A stretch of DNA of 64,000 nt from Phragmites australis. Lineage: Eukaryota > Streptophyta > Magnoliopsida > Poales > Poaceae. Under the pieces are notes generated by a model, which did not search any database, was not told where the DNA came from, and saw nothing but the letters and a program-made list of their open reading frames with translations. Below, piece after piece: positions 9,713 through 21,773 of this stretch. Where the stretch lies: the NCBI RefSeq assembly GCF_958298935.1, contig NC_084929.1, forward strand, positions 30,817,501 to 30,881,500, read 5' to 3'. Within the stretch, counting starts at the first letter, position 1. Every line of letters begins with the position of its first letter. Made by a program: the position numbers and the translations under genes.

Positions 9713-10609
9713 GGCCTGCCCTCTCTCTCGATTGCCTACACAAATCTAGCAGAGGAAAACACGCAAGCAACATTAGCTCAGTGAATTTGACAGGCTAACC
9801 AAGAAATGAAGTAAACAATAAATGAAATATTCACTCTGTAACATTCATGATGCCTAGATAACACCAGGTTATACCGAAGCTTAGTTCAGACAGCAACGGA
9901 AACGGAACAGCGTAGTAGCTCAGATTTTTTTAAGATATGGGGAGAGCCCCCGACTTCCATTAGCGAAGCCACAAGTAAAGTAGCAGTTTTACAAAAGAGT
10001 TCGAATACGAAGAAGAAAAACAGAGCGAGAATAGAAACAGCAAATGATTATCCGGCTAGCCTCTATTGGATAACTCGGTGTAATTTTAATTTTGTTTCCT
10101 TCTTTCTATTTGTACTGGTTTTCTTAGTTTTTAATATATGGCTTTTGCTATTTGTCTGTCGCCAGATTTTGGCACACAACATCTATCGAATTTACCACCA
10201 TCCGATCTGCTTTATTATTTGTTATGTGCTTGATTGTGTTTACTGCTTTAATACTTGTGCTATTCGGGCACGGATCTGCGCCCACAGCCCATGCGCCTGT
10301 AACCCTTTTGGACTAGTCTTGAGACCGACGCTGTTTAAAAATTGAGTTCATCGATTTGTGCACCCCTCTCTCTTCTCTTTATCTTTACACTCTGCTGGTA
10401 ATGTATTCTTGTGAGCATATACATGCATGATCATGAGTAAGCCAATAATGTTAAGCTATTATTTATGAGTATATATATTGCTACAATATGATCTGCAAAT
10501 ATCTACCGATGGACAAATGTTCATGCTATTAGTCGGACCTTTTCACAAGTAATAAACAAGCAAGTGCAATCAGTAGTAGAATTTTGTTTTTTGCTGACCA
10601 ATATCATGT

Positions 10610-11455
10610 GCCAACTAGTTGTTATCCGTCTCTCTATCTATTTCTTCTCTCTATATGTTTTTTTTCTATTTTTATCTCTCCCTGTTTCTCTCTCTTCTCT
10701 CTATGTGTTTCTGTTTCTCTACATGTTTCTTTTTCTGTTTATCATTCTATCTCTCTATTTCTTCGTTATATCTGTTTCTATCTCTCTGTGTGTTTCTCTA
10801 TGTATTTACCTTTCTCTATCTGTTTCTCTATGTATTTTTACATATCTGTTTATATTTTCATATCTATTTATATTTCTCTCTTAGTGCCTTCTTTGTTTCT
10901 CTTTCTGTCTGTTTCTCTTTTTATCTCTATCTGTCTCATTGTATCTCTCTTTTTCTCTCTCTATATATCTCTCTTCTTCTGTCCCTCTCTCTTTGTATCT
11001 ACCTCTCTCTACCTATGTCTCTAACTCTCTATTTATGTGTACCTCTTTACATATACCTCTCCCCTTCTCTCTCTTTCTGTGTGTATCTCTCTCCCTCTCT
11101 TTGTGTGCATATGTCTCTCTCTCTATATCTTTCTCTCTTTCTTTGTACGTATCTCTCTCTATTATACTCTCTCTATCTCTTTCTCTCTTATTCTCTATCT
11201 CTCTTTTCGTGTCACTCACTCTCTCTCATTCACTCTTTCTTTCTACCCACTCTCTCTATTTATTTCTCTATCTGTATCTATGTATATCTCTCTATCTCTA
11301 TATCGCCCTGACTATTTTTTTTCTACCTTTGTCTCTATATATTTCTATCCCTCTCTCTTTCTATATTAATCTCTCTATTCCTCTCATTGTCTCTAACTTA
11401 TTTATTTCTCTTTAGTTATGTTTCTCTATATATTTCTCTCTTTTATAGCTACATT
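10610..11455. repeat. Degenerate polypyrimidine (TCTCT/TTTCT) tract, about 850 bp
   Basis: The plus strand is almost wholly C and T, built of irregular TCTCTCTAT, TTTCTCTAT and TCTCTGT words. Long open frames of repeated S, L, Y, F and I residues appear in all plus frames and are low-complexity artefacts. It lies within the inferred 5'-UTR intron of the minus-strand gene at 8261-9712, so in that transcript the tract would be purine-rich. Confidence 0.9.
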
Positions 11456-11630
11456 TGTTCGTTTGTCTCATAAATTTATAAACTATAAATATAGGTGTCG
11501 CATTTCAGGCATGCATGGGATGGCCTTATCTGTGTTGATTTTTCGTAAGTTCAAGATTGATTATCCATATAAAAGAAAACTATGTTGCTATCATCTCTTT
11601 ATTCTCATGATTTTGTTTATGTAGTGTTGA

Positions 11631-11843
11631 TTACGGTGTTTTTTAATCAACTACATGGGACTGTGGAATGTCCGGTGCTAAGTTTACGGTGTTTTTTAAT
11701 CAACTACATGGAACTGTGGAATGTCCGGTGCTAAGTTTACGGTGTTTTTTAATCAACTACATGGAACTGTGGAATGTCCGGTGCTAAGTTTACGGTGTTT
11801 TTTAATCAACTACATGGAACTGTGGAATGTCCGGTGCTAAGTT
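11631..11843. repeat. Tandem repeat, 53-bp unit, four copies
   Basis: The unit starts TTACGGTGTTTTTTAATCAA and ends GTGGAATGTCCGGTGCTAAG. It occurs four times in a row, differing only at one G/A position in the first copy, which implies recent expansion. It is followed by GTTGGTGGATGAGTTATCTC. No coding role is recognised. Confidence 0.9.
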
Positions 11844-12897
11844 GGTGGATGAGTTATCTCAAGATGACATTAAGAATATTCGAATTCAAATTGTCAATGA
11901 TTTGTTGTTCAGTGACAACATTGCAAACATAAGTGCAACTAAGAACTATATTTTTTAATTAACATGTTGATATGTTGTGATTTGTTCCACCACCGTGCTT
12001 GCAGAAATCATACTTTTGTTTCTTTTTTTTTTAAATCCGATCTGCTTCACTGTTGGTACCAATCTTTTTTGTTTGATGTTGGTGATCTTTCTTTTGTGAC
12101 TACCATGTTTGGATCTACCGATTACACCGTTGAATGTGAGTTTGCATACATGTTCCTTATTTGTTTGTATATTTGTTTTTCCTTCAATGTGATTGTTTGA
12201 TCTTGCTCACCATGCAATCATAATTTTGTGATTATCATGTTTGGATCTTCTTTGTATTGGGACTATGTGTTTGTTATATTTTGGGCTCTAATGGTGGAAC
12301 CGGTTGTACAGTTGCTATGAGAAATTGAAGTAGAGTGGGTGGACTGTAAGCTATGTTTGTTAGCTTCTTGTTTGAGTATGTCTGCTATACTTGTGATGAT
12401 GAAGTTTCTAATCTCGCTGCTATTGGATTTTGGGCTTTTTAACTTGTTATACTAATAGTCAGCCTGTTTAAGAAATCTGACAGATTTTTTTTTAAATATC
12501 TGTTAGATTTTTCTTTTGTCACATTACAGCTTTCTATTGACTAAAAATTTGACAGATTTTGTATCAACAGACAGCTAGACAGTCCCTTTAAAAAAACAGA
12601 ACGAGAAGCAGATTTGCAAGAAAAGCACAAGTAAAATAAGCTCAGATGTACCCAATCACATAACATTCCCAAGTAAAATCGCATAAAGGAATCCGCAAGA
12701 AAAATATTGAACTGGACCATAGATGCCAGAGCACGCCCAAGAATACAATCAACGTGATTCCTCTTGATTATGGGAACACCAACGGTGCCCAACAACCAGT
12801 GCGAACCCCAACTTTCAGATAAAGATACCGCAGATCATCAGTTCACTGCCACCGCCTACGGTACTACAGATGCAGTCAGATAGCATAGAGATCGTAC

Positions 12898-13140
12898 CTT
12901 CAGGCAGCCGAGCTTTGGCCGCCGCACTCCGCCGGCTCGCCTCCAGCGCAGTGGGGTGGCAATGGCAGTCGGTGGCCGAGCCGAGAGGAGGAATGGAGCA
13001 GCAAAACACAGCACGAGACGAGATCAGGAGGGTAGCAACACGGAGCACGGTAGCGGGAGAAGGTGAGGGACGGCGGGCCCGGCCTGCCAGCCTCCGGGCC
13101 ACGTCCACGCCGGCCGTGGGGCAGCGGCAGCAGGGGTGGG
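12898..13140 (-). promoter_or_regulatory. Probable non-coding first exon (5' UTR) of the 8261-9712 gene
   Basis: GC-rich minus-strand sequence ending in CTGCCTGAAG followed by GTACGATC, a strong donor at 12898/12897. The next minus-strand gene is the 483-aa gene at 9712, preceded by CTGCTAG and GTGTAG acceptor-like sites, so an intron of about 3.15 kb is inferred. That intron would contain the polypyrimidine tract and the 53-bp tandem repeat. Frames across the exon show no recognisable protein. The upstream boundary is approximate. Confidence 0.5.
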
Positions 13141-13973
13141 TGGAGCTGGAGCGTGTTTGATCTTGGAACGAAGCGTGGCGGTGGCCGGTGGGTGGGGTTG
13201 GGATCCGCCGATCTGATCATCTGGTGTGCTTTGTTTGATGTGGCTTTTCGTCCGGATGGATCGTGGCCGGTGCCGAAAAGCTTCCTTTCCCGGGCCCTCG
13301 TCTTTGGCCACCGGCTCACCGTCCAGGCGCCTAGCGCTGATGGCAACAGCTCAGATCGGCTTTAGGTGCATAAAAGCTGTGTCTTTCTCCAGCTAACCAC
13401 AAAAATTCTGTTTGCCGTGAAGACTCTCTGATGTGTTTCTCGGCTGTTCGCGCCACATAACAGCAGCAGATTAGTGGTAGTTTCTCTCTCACTCAAGCAC
13501 GCCAGACTGGAAAAGCCATTGCACTTGGGAATGGATTTTCGTCATGATCAAGTTGGACCTGCAATGAGGTTTCGTTTTTAGAACATTGGGCTTGTGATAA
13601 CCGTGCTGAAACCACAGTTTTTGAATTCATAATCCAGTGAGAGGGCACTCAGGGCAGCATCATGGTCAGAGGATGTAATTTTGGCATTAACTCATAAGAT
13701 GTTAAGATTTTGTTTGCCTCACAGGATGATACATAGGAGAAACCTGAAGCGTACATGTAGAGGCTGAGAATCATGTAAAGGCGCAAAGCCATACATGTAA
13801 ATACCATTTCATCTAGCAAAACCTAATGCGCACCTTTCTTCCGGCGCATACAAAAACCTGGCGCAGCGAAAGAAGGCAAGAACCACACAAAAGAATAGGA
13901 AAAAAACACCTACTTACATCTGTATGGAACCTCTCTACAGCATAAGCACGCCAACACCACAAGGTGGAGTTGA
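13141..13973. other. Spacer between the VPS38-like gene 3' end and the next first exon
   Basis: Bases 13141-13370 are GC-rich and probably promoter for the minus-strand gene that follows. Bases 13400-13970 would hold the 3' UTR and terminator of the VPS38-like gene. No other gene is seen. Confidence 0.4.
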
Positions 13974-16720
13974 TCATCTGTACAAATACTCATCCGACTG
14001 TGTGATCCTAATAAGCTCTCTCAGATTACCAAATATGTGCCTTCCAGAGCTCTCTTCTCCAATGTAGTTCAAAAGTTGTTCCGTATCCTAAATATCCATC
14101 ACAAAAATGAACATATTTGTAATGAATAAAAAAGCAGCTAGAATACTAGATTAAGTGGGAAATGCACACCTTGTGCAACAAATAAATAGCATAGGATGCC
14201 TTAGTGGAGTCATCTTCTTGACATTCCAGGAAAAGGGGGTATTCTGTTAGTTTTGAGTCGGTGTTGTTGATACTTGGGTGACCTACTGAAGCAACTGATG
14301 CTGTTTCAGCTGAAGGCAAACAATCGCTCACATAAGATCGTGATCCTCCAAAGCGCAAAGGATATCGGAGGGGGACATCAAGATAGGAGGCTATGAGCAA
14401 GACTGCCTACAACAAATTAACAGGATAAGCAATTAGTAATTCTAATATTTGTGATTGCATCAAGTACCAAACCAGTAGGTGCATGTATGCAGAAGAATTT
14501 GCACTACTATCATTATTTATGCTTTATAGATATGTTTAATAATGTAATTTGTAATAACCACGAATTTTGAAAGAACCACATTGCTTATTGTTGTATCATT
14601 CCAAACTAATAAATGAAAACTCAATGCTCTTGAATTGATCTTTTCTACAACTAACATGCTATAACATAATATGTATCCTAAGCCATATTTGCAATGTTAA
14701 TCGTCAAAAATTGTATTTCGTATGTTTCTCCTTTGGGCATTGCAATAACCTTAGCTAGGTTGGGCTATATATGTTACATTGAGAAAATTGCATTAATGTA
14801 TGTTAATGGTAAAAAGAACAGGTAGGCAAACTCACATGTGCCACATATCCCAGAACTGCCGCGGACCTCTGAAGGTCCTTGTCCCTGTAACTCTTACACT
14901 TTGTTTTATGCTTCACAAATTGCCACCCAAAAAGTGTCAAAGCACGTACTCGTGAAGATCTGATAACACCAAGTAAATGTGTTCCATTCTCTCTTGGAAA
15001 TGCTGTATTTTCTTCTAAAAGTGTTCCTTGCTCTCCTGAAAGTGTTCTGTCATCTCATCATAAATAGTTTCACAAGGTGATTCAGGGATCAATTTTTTAA
15101 TTAATTTATCCAATAAAGACAATGTGTATCATACATATGATTAAACAGCGTGTGTCAAGACCGAGATGGAAATTTCAAATTTCTGAGTGCTTTTAAGCAG
15201 TGGCTACCGCACCCATTCAGTTCTAACTACCTGCAGAGTGCAGAGAGCGATCTCTCCAACTAGACTAGCATATTATTAGACACTAGCTAAGTGTCTGTAC
15301 GTTGCAACGAAAACACAAACGCTAATATCAAGCATAAACTCAAAGTATGGAGATATGAACGTGCCATGTGAGTACCGCCGATCTAATACGTTGGGAGCAA
15401 TGCCGTAGTTTGATTTCAGATGGGACTCAAAAAAAGAGGAGGAAATTATCCACTAATTTCCCTATTAATTTTTTTATTTATTTTCATTAGTAAAACCGGT
15501 CTCATATCCGTAACCGGTAACGAGACGGGGAGACTGGAGGACGAGGGTGGATGGCAAAAGTAGATAAATTATTCAAATTTTATGGGTTTTTTATTAGATC
15601 GGAGGATAGTAGGAGAAGAGGTGGTGCGAGAACAAACTTGTGTTTTATATAGTAGAGATTGAACTAGAGTCCCAACAAAGGCATGGGTACCATGAAGGTT
15701 AAAGCATAGAAATAAATCACAGAGATGGGGCAGATTAAACATCATGTCATGGACTAAAAATTTAAATGCTGTCATACCGTCAGAACAAGAAAATATCGAT
15801 CAGAAACTATCTTAGTGTCAGGAGCTACTGACCAAACCAGGCAAATCTCACTTATCATGTGTTGAGGACAATGGAAATATTTCATAGCAATGATTTTCTT
15901 CAAAAAGGGGCATACACATTAAAAATGATAAATATCATATTAACCATTGTTCTTCAAGAGAGACATAAGAGTAATGGATTCTCACCATTCGTATCGGCAT
16001 GAAGGTTTTCTGTGTGTCGTGGTAGATCATGGAAGACCCTCACAGGGTACAAGGCAGCAACCTGGCCAACCATGCACTGCTGCCTCATCCGAAGCAGCCT
16101 CTGCAGTTCCTCAAGCCTGGCCTTGTCTCCAGATAACACCTCCTTCGCTTCCTGCAATTAGCACACACTCCCTTGGGTAAAATGCAGCTAGTCCCAATCC
16201 AATCTCGCAGCACTTCGCACCGGCACGGAGTCGCAGACAGATTGCTTTGATTACCTGCACTCGCTGGTGCGTGGCGGCGAGTGCCCTGGACAGCGGCAGC
16301 ACCCGCTCGATATTCTCCTGCAGACGTTCCTTCCGCCGCTCCATGCCCTCGAGCGCCCGCCTCCTACCGACGACGGCCTCCTCCGCGCGCACCCGCTGGA
16401 GCTCCAGTCCCCGCCTCAGCTCGTCCAGCGCCGCGCCCTGCCGCAGCGTCTCCCTCCTCGCCTGCAAGGGCGCCACAGCACATCAAAAATCAAACCATGC
16501 CGTGCCGAAGGGGGCGATTGGCTCAGCCACGACAAAGCGCGCGGGGGCACGCACGCACCTCGAGCGCGGCCTCAAGGCGGCGGGCCAGGGCGGCCCGCTC
16601 CTCGGCGGCAGCCGCGAGCGCCACGGCCTGGCCACGCAGCTCTCGCCACGCGACCACCACAGCCTCCTCCTCGGCGCCCGGACCGGGCGGGTCCTCCCCC
16701 ACCCGAACCGCCGGGCTCAT
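13974..16720 (-). CDS. VPS38: VPS38/UVRAG-like subunit of the class III PI3-kinase complex
   Basis: Six exons splice in frame with GT-AG borders: 16720-16559, 16461-16255, 16151-15986, 15035-14836, 14406-14170 and 14087-13974, giving 361 residues. Residues about 20-165 are coiled-coil (RRLEAALE, RRKERLQENIERVLPLSRAL, EAKEVLSGDKARLEELQRLL), followed by QVAALYPVRVFHDLP. The C-terminal part has DLQRSAAVLGYVAH, LIASYLDVPLRYPLRFGGSR and DTEQLLNYIGEES, all typical of plant VPS38 (UVRAG) proteins. VPS38 works with VPS34, VPS15 and ATG6 to make PI3P in endosomal and vacuolar sorting and autophagy. The start at 16720 places the acidic N terminus before the coil; an upstream in-frame ATG at 16825 is less likely. 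Intron 3 carries a short Helitron. Family is near certain and all splice phases agree. Confidence 0.9.
15283..15658 (-). mobile_element. Short non-autonomous Helitron in VPS38 intron 3
   Basis: On the minus strand it begins TCTCTACTATATAAAACACA and ends with the palindrome CGTTGCAACG (15300-15309) followed by ACTTAGCTAG, with T as the next host base and A before the start. These are the Helitron signatures: 5' TC, 3' hairpin then CTAG, insertion between A and T, no target duplication. It is 376 bp with no helicase frame, and lies wholly within the intron between exons 3 and 4. Confidence 0.8.
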
Positions 16721-16942
16721 CGCGGTCGTACAGTCACAGCGGACGGCGACGAGCGGCGGCGCCCATGGCTCCGTCCCTCCCGGTGACGAGCCGTCGAGAC
16801 CGAGGCTTGCCCAACGCCAACTCAACTAGTAACAGCCGTCGGAAAAGCGAAAAGCAAGGGAGGAGGAGGAGGAAGGAATCGAACGGTTGGATGTGAATGC
16901 GATGCCGGTTTGGGAATTTGTCTCGGTGACGCGACATGGGGG

Positions 16943-17611
16943 TAGGGATGAAAACGGGCTACATTTTTCCTGACGGTTTTAGATTTTCAGGAGTTACGTG
17001 AAAACGGGATAAAAATAGTTTTGCTATTTTTGTTTTTTCGAGCATATTATCGATATTTTATTTTTAATTGGATTTTTTTAATTTTTCAATTAAAATTAAA
17101 CTTCACAGATCACAATGTAATCCACAGACCAAGCTTAACCGATCAGCCCAAACATCACACATATCCCAAACTTCACCCAGACCCCAGTGACCTAGTTCAG
17201 TCGGCTGCCGACCTACTGATGTCGTTCAAGCTCCTGCGCCTGCATCGTCTTCAACCTTAGTCTTTATGTGACTGTATGTTATGTCGAGAACTCGTGTTAC
17301 GACATGATGACTATTTTTCAGTTGAGATTTATATTACTATGTGGTCTATCTGTATATAATATGAATTAATTTTGTTGTTATGAATTAATTATGTATCGTG
17401 TCAATGTTTAAAGTCATGGTTCTACAAACTGATATTTTTGGTTTTAATTATTGGTTCTCGTCTGATATCGGCGTGTTTTTATTTGGATTGATTCATTTTC
17501 AATATCTTAATATTTTTAAGCTTATACTAATTTTTATTTTTTTATGACGTTTTTAAGAAAAAATATGAAAATAAAAACGATAAAAGAGTTTGCCGTCCAT
17601 TTTCATCCCTA
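16943..17611. mobile_element. Element with TAGGGATGAAAACGG inverted ends
   Basis: The left end is TAGGGATGAAAACGGGCTAC. The right end read inwards is TAGGGATGAAAATGGACGGC. The inside is AT-rich with no transposase. The same end sequence occurs in the 62973-63153 copy. The class is uncertain (hAT-like by end sequence); an 8-bp duplication is not clear. Confidence 0.55.
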
Positions 17612-19730
17612 CGCGGGGAAGGCACGTGGCGGGGAAGCGGGCCGTGGGCGCGGCGCGGACGAGCCGGCCAGCCAGGCCGCGGGTCCGAGGCGCGGGGCGG
17701 GACTCGTGCACGCGGCGCCACGTTTGCTGTTCCAGTTGCTGTCAGAATAGAATGCCATCCATCTCTCCGTCGTCGTGGATGCTGCTAGTCAGCTACCGCG
17801 ATGAACTGACGACGCCGACGATGCCAGGTGGGGGACAGATGGACGTGCGTGTCCTGCTGAGCCGACGCCGACGACACCCCCGCTGTCGCTGCTGCGGAGA
17901 TGCGGATCCCCCCTTCGTACATTCGGCTGTCACTTTCGGTGAAACAACAGGTCTACAGCCCACACAAGCAACAGCGTGGCGGCCGGCGCCGGCGCCGGCG
18001 TCAGATACGCCGCTTCACCCCCCAGAAAGGAAAGCCGGAACAGAACTGGTCACCGCAACAGCGTCAGAAACCTCTTGCAGCGAATTTCATTCTCTGGCGT
18101 CCACCATGAAACTGGGGTCCCAATTTGCACTCCTCCCTTGCTCCATGAGCATTCACCGTGAAACTTCAAATGGCTTCGTATCGTAAGACTATCTCTAACC
18201 ATATTTCTTTCATTTCATTATTTTTTCGATTCTCTTTTCTATTTATATTCTCTTTATTTTCTCTCATCTCCAACAGTTTTCTTTCGAAGGAATCACGAAG
18301 GAAAAGAAAAGAATCCCATTCTAAAGAGAATAATCTTAAAAATCCTTTCGTGACAGAAACCGTAAAAAAAAATCGTTAAAACACTAAAAAAAATAAAAAT
18401 CCCTTCACGACGAAAATCTGAACTATCATGCAACACAGGCCAAGGGCAAGCGAGACAGGAATATGTAGGTGCTCATATGTGGTGGAATGTGCGGGCGTGC
18501 GTCATCCTTGTAATCGTTAAAAAAAAGGGGCAAGGGAGACTAAGAAATTGAGGCAGAATGATCCTAAATTTACATGGTCGAGTCTAAGCTAAGGAGTCAC
18601 AGGCTCACAGCTAATAGGCAGGCAGCACAAACAGGGGCTAGCCTACACAGGAGGGTACAAACTGATGCCACAAGATCAGCAGCGGCAGCAGCAATACATC
18701 AGTACATGCCCCCATAAAGAACAGAACAAATGGTGGTACAACGGCCACCATGCAGTGCACGCCAGAGTGCGGCATACGACAACAGGAATACTACAGTTCG
18801 ACGATAATTTACTGTCTTCACAGTTCACATATTAAACAGCGTCACTGGAGACGTCATATCACCCTAGGGCCATATAATGCCATAGCTCAAATTTAGGTGC
18901 CAACAGAATGATCTGCAGAAAGAACAACAATATAGAACAAGTAGGATGTCAAGCAGGTTTCACAGAGACAAAAAAAAAAAAAAAAAAAAACAAAGTTATT
19001 AAACTCAAATGTAGAAGAATGATGTTGGGCGATAAACATTTGCAATAACATTTCCCACTAAAAAAGAAGAAAAGAGCGGAGCTTGACCTATCATCACCCT
19101 ATATTTGCAGCTCCAAATCACATTATGAAATGTAAATAAAAAGAAAAGCTGGTTCAAACAGAAGATGAATGATCGATTCTACGATACTCCTACATACATG
19201 AAGAGTTAGTGATCACATAACTATTGCGAGTCAACAAACAGGGCATTTAGGTGGTAAAATATCATATACAAACAGCCTTTGTGGTGTAATTGTGCAAGGC
19301 GGCTTTCCAAAAATGTTCTTCTCAATTTACTCTACCTTGTACTTCTGAACATGAAAAAAAAATCTGACAAATGAAGTCAAAAGGAAAATGTATTGACAAA
19401 TATTACTGGCCACAGAAAACACATATTTTTGTTTCTTCTAACACGTTGGCTCATTGAGTGTCAAGTCCAATTTTGAAAAGGTGCTACAACACTCCATAGA
19501 CTACATAATCATCTTTGGATCCCGGAATTTTCATGTTTGCTTGGTGCTCGAACTGAAACCAGATTAAACGATTACACCACAAAGGCGGAGTGCACTTGAT
19601 ATGTTGCCCATTTTCACCATCAAAAGAAATAGACATATATAATGAAAGAAAGAAACCAATCTGGAAAAGAACCTTACCTAGCAGATTGTGGTTTGCATGA
19701 TTAACCACAATGAACAAGCCCCTCAATCTA
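17612..19730. other. Intergenic and SUVH 3' flank
   Basis: Bases 17620-18170 are GC-rich and open in several plus frames, but the peptides (R-, P- and S-rich) look like nothing recognisable. Bases 18190-18400 are a low-complexity TTTCTTT/GAAAAGAA inverted stretch like a degraded MITE. A run of about 21 A residues lies at 18970-18990. Bases 19440-19730 are probably the SUVH 3' UTR. No other gene is seen. Confidence 0.45.
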
Positions 19731-21773
19731 TCAAAATAGACCCCGGCAGTTTCGTGATCCACACATGCAGTTTTTAGTTCTATGAGAACCTACACCACTG
19801 GACTCAGCTCCAGCCACACCATAGTCATAAGTCAGTTCTGTCATGGGAGGAATATGCTTCAATGCAAAGAACATGATATGTGGGTGCCTGTCATCTCCAT
19901 GGTCATATTGAACTGGTTGCCAGAAGACATTTGGTGAGCAACTGTGGTTCATGAAACGAGAGACATTTCCCATACTTTTTGCACTTATCTTGATGGGCAG
20001 TGGCTCAAATTCATCAGCCAAAACATATGTGCTCTCCTCACCTATTAGTTCAGGCCCATAGTTCCATTTCAAAGTCTTCTCACCAGGACATACAGTCTGA
20101 AAAATGTAATCATCTTCACTATCATCCAAATTAACTTTGAGCTCATCAATGACCTCACCGGTATACTCACATATAAATGCACCGGCACGAATAGGCTCCC
20201 AGCAGCGAAGACCCCAGCCTCGATTTGTGGTCATGAAGACCTCAAAATGCAACCTGGGCCCTTTTTGGGTCACTCTGTTCCGGCAATTTGAAGAACAATG
20301 GCAAGATTCACTACATTCATATATTATTGATTTACGGCATACCAACAATCCTGATGAGCTATAAGGTAAGTCGCCTCCATTATGTTGTCCACAAGCACAA
20401 CTGGCATCACCAGGTAAGCAAACACTCTGGCATCCACAGCCCTGCAACGGTTTCATAGAACTGAGGGGCCTCAAATATTTAACCTGATTAGTATAAGTGA
20501 ATTGTCCAGGTCCTTTCTCATGGTTTACCTCATTGACAAGACAAACTGGCACAATTTCAGCCCCAGATGATAGATCAGCTAGTATAACACTGCCTCTGGT
20601 AGCTGGATTAGCTATCCATCTCTGAGTCATCTTCCATATTGCAGCTCCGTCAGGCTGTCCAGGTTCACGCAGCAGCTTGTACTTGAAGCAATTGATACCA
20701 GACCTTGTCCTCTCCTTCCAGGACTCATGAATCTTGTAGAGGCCATCATATATGTAGACTTTCCCAGTTATGCAAAATGGATCCTTGAAGCCCCGTACAA
20801 CCCTTATCTCATTCTTCCTGTGCAGACTCCTCTCAAGAGCAAGGTTACCCCTCTCAAGCTTCTGGTCATGCCTCTCCTCAGTATTCCTACTATTTCCCCC
20901 TTGACCACTGTACACCAGCACATCTGTGTCATCATCCTCATTCTCATAACCGCCGGCAGAGACGATACATATCGCTACAGAATCGTCGTCATTTTCAAAT
21001 TTCGTAGTCATGTAATCAATGCCACCCATGCTAGGTGCATGCAACCCAATGACACACAGCTCCATCCTGAAATAGAAAATATCCCCTATTTCAACTCCAG
21101 GGACAGTTCCTACCCTCTTTCCCGAATTGGCCCTGATATTACTGGCCATCATGATGGCACCAGCCTTCAGGTCTGCACGTCTGCTCGCCTCTTGTGTTTC
21201 ATCCAACTGCAGATGTCTCCGTCTGAGTGCCTCAAAGGTCATGTGAACTGCTTCCACAATCTCCCTGGGATCAGTGGACGAAGATGGCAGAAAGGCAAGT
21301 TCCTTGCCAGCAACAAAATTCTTGTATGTGGGCTTTGGGCGCTTTAACTTAACTCCATTTGAGCCATCAGCAGCAGAACCGGGAGGACGGCCTCGCCTAG
21401 TCTTCCGTCCAGATGCCGAAGTTTGGTTACCCGAGTAAGGTTCATCATCACAATCAAGTGATATAATGCTTGATCTCGTCTTGTACGCGGAGATAGGGGT
21501 GGCATCAATGGGCCCATTAGCACTGGTGCCTGCATAGGAAACACCATTCGCAGTGGCACTGAAAGTGGTGATTGATCCAAAGGCAGGAAGGTTCCCAGCA
21601 CCGAACCCTGTAGGAAATTGGCCAACCGGAGTGACACAGACCAATGGCGGCGTGCTTAACTGATTAACATTGACTCCCATGGGTGCAGGGAACATAGGAG
21701 CTAAAGACCTCAATGGCTTGGCATCCAGGAGCTCCTGATTAGGATCAGGTAAGAAATTTGAAGCCCTGTACAT
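19731..21773 (-). CDS. SUVH-type SRA-SET histone H3K9 methyltransferase family protein
   Basis: A single 680-codon exon, as usual for SUVH genes. An AT-hook-like RKTRRGRPPGS lies near 120-130. The SRA (YDG) domain spans about 215-375 (GVEIGDIFYFRMELCVIGLH, GLYKIHESWKERTRSG). Pre-SET cysteines span about 430-495 (CGCQSVCLPGDASCACG, YECSESCHCSSNCRN). SET spans about 505-650 with the catalytic and AdoMet-binding RFMNHSCSPN and ELTYDYG, and post-SET CMCGSRNCRG ends the protein. The layout places it in the SUVH1/SUVH3 group, whose Arabidopsis members read DNA methylation and favour expression of nearby genes. All catalytic motifs look intact. A leader intron (21793-24652) is inferred from a GGCAG acceptor just upstream of the ATG and contains a hAT element. 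Confidence 0.95.
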   Translation of the reverse strand: MYRASNFLPDPNQELLDAKPLRSLAPMFPAPMGVNVNQLSTPPLVCVTPVGQFPTGFGAGNLPAFGSITTFSATANGVSYAGTSANGPIDATPISAYKTRSSIISLDCDDEPYSGNQTSASGRKTRRGRPPGSAADGSNGVKLKRPKPTYKNFVAGKELAFLPSSSTDPREIVEAVHMTFEALRRRHLQLDETQEASRRADLKAGAIMMASNIRANSGKRVGTVPGVEIGDIFYFRMELCVIGLHAPSMGGIDYMTTKFENDDDSVAICIVSAGGYENEDDDTDVLVYSGQGGNSRNTEERHDQKLERGNLALERSLHRKNEIRVVRGFKDPFCITGKVYIYDGLYKIHESWKERTRSGINCFKYKLLREPGQPDGAAIWKMTQRWIANPATRGSVILADLSSGAEIVPVCLVNEVNHEKGPGQFTYTNQVKYLRPLSSMKPLQGCGCQSVCLPGDASCACGQHNGGDLPYSSSGLLVCRKSIIYECSESCHCSSNCRNRVTQKGPRLHFEVFMTTNRGWGLRCWEPIRAGAFICEYTGEVIDELKVNLDDSEDDYIFQTVCPGEKTLKWNYGPELIGEESTYVLADEFEPLPIKISAKSMGNVSRFMNHSCSPNVFWQPVQYDHGDDRHPHIMFFALKHIPPMTELTYDYGVAGAESSGVGSHRTKNCMCGSRNCRGLF

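Noticed and set aside
10564..11415. Long serine/leucine/tyrosine-rich proteins of up to 230 residues
   Set aside because: They are translations of a polypyrimidine tract, open in all plus frames.
15700..15840. Extra VPS38 exon encoding APDTKIVSDRYFLVLT
   Set aside because: Its splice phase does not fit; exon 3 joins exon 4 at 15035 directly in frame, making an extra exon unnecessary.
16247..16896. Plus-strand frames of 179-209 residues
   Set aside because: Antisense shadows of GC-rich exons 1 and 2 of the VPS38 gene.
20727..21347. 206-residue plus-strand frame
   Set aside because: Antisense shadow of the SUVH SRA-domain coding region.
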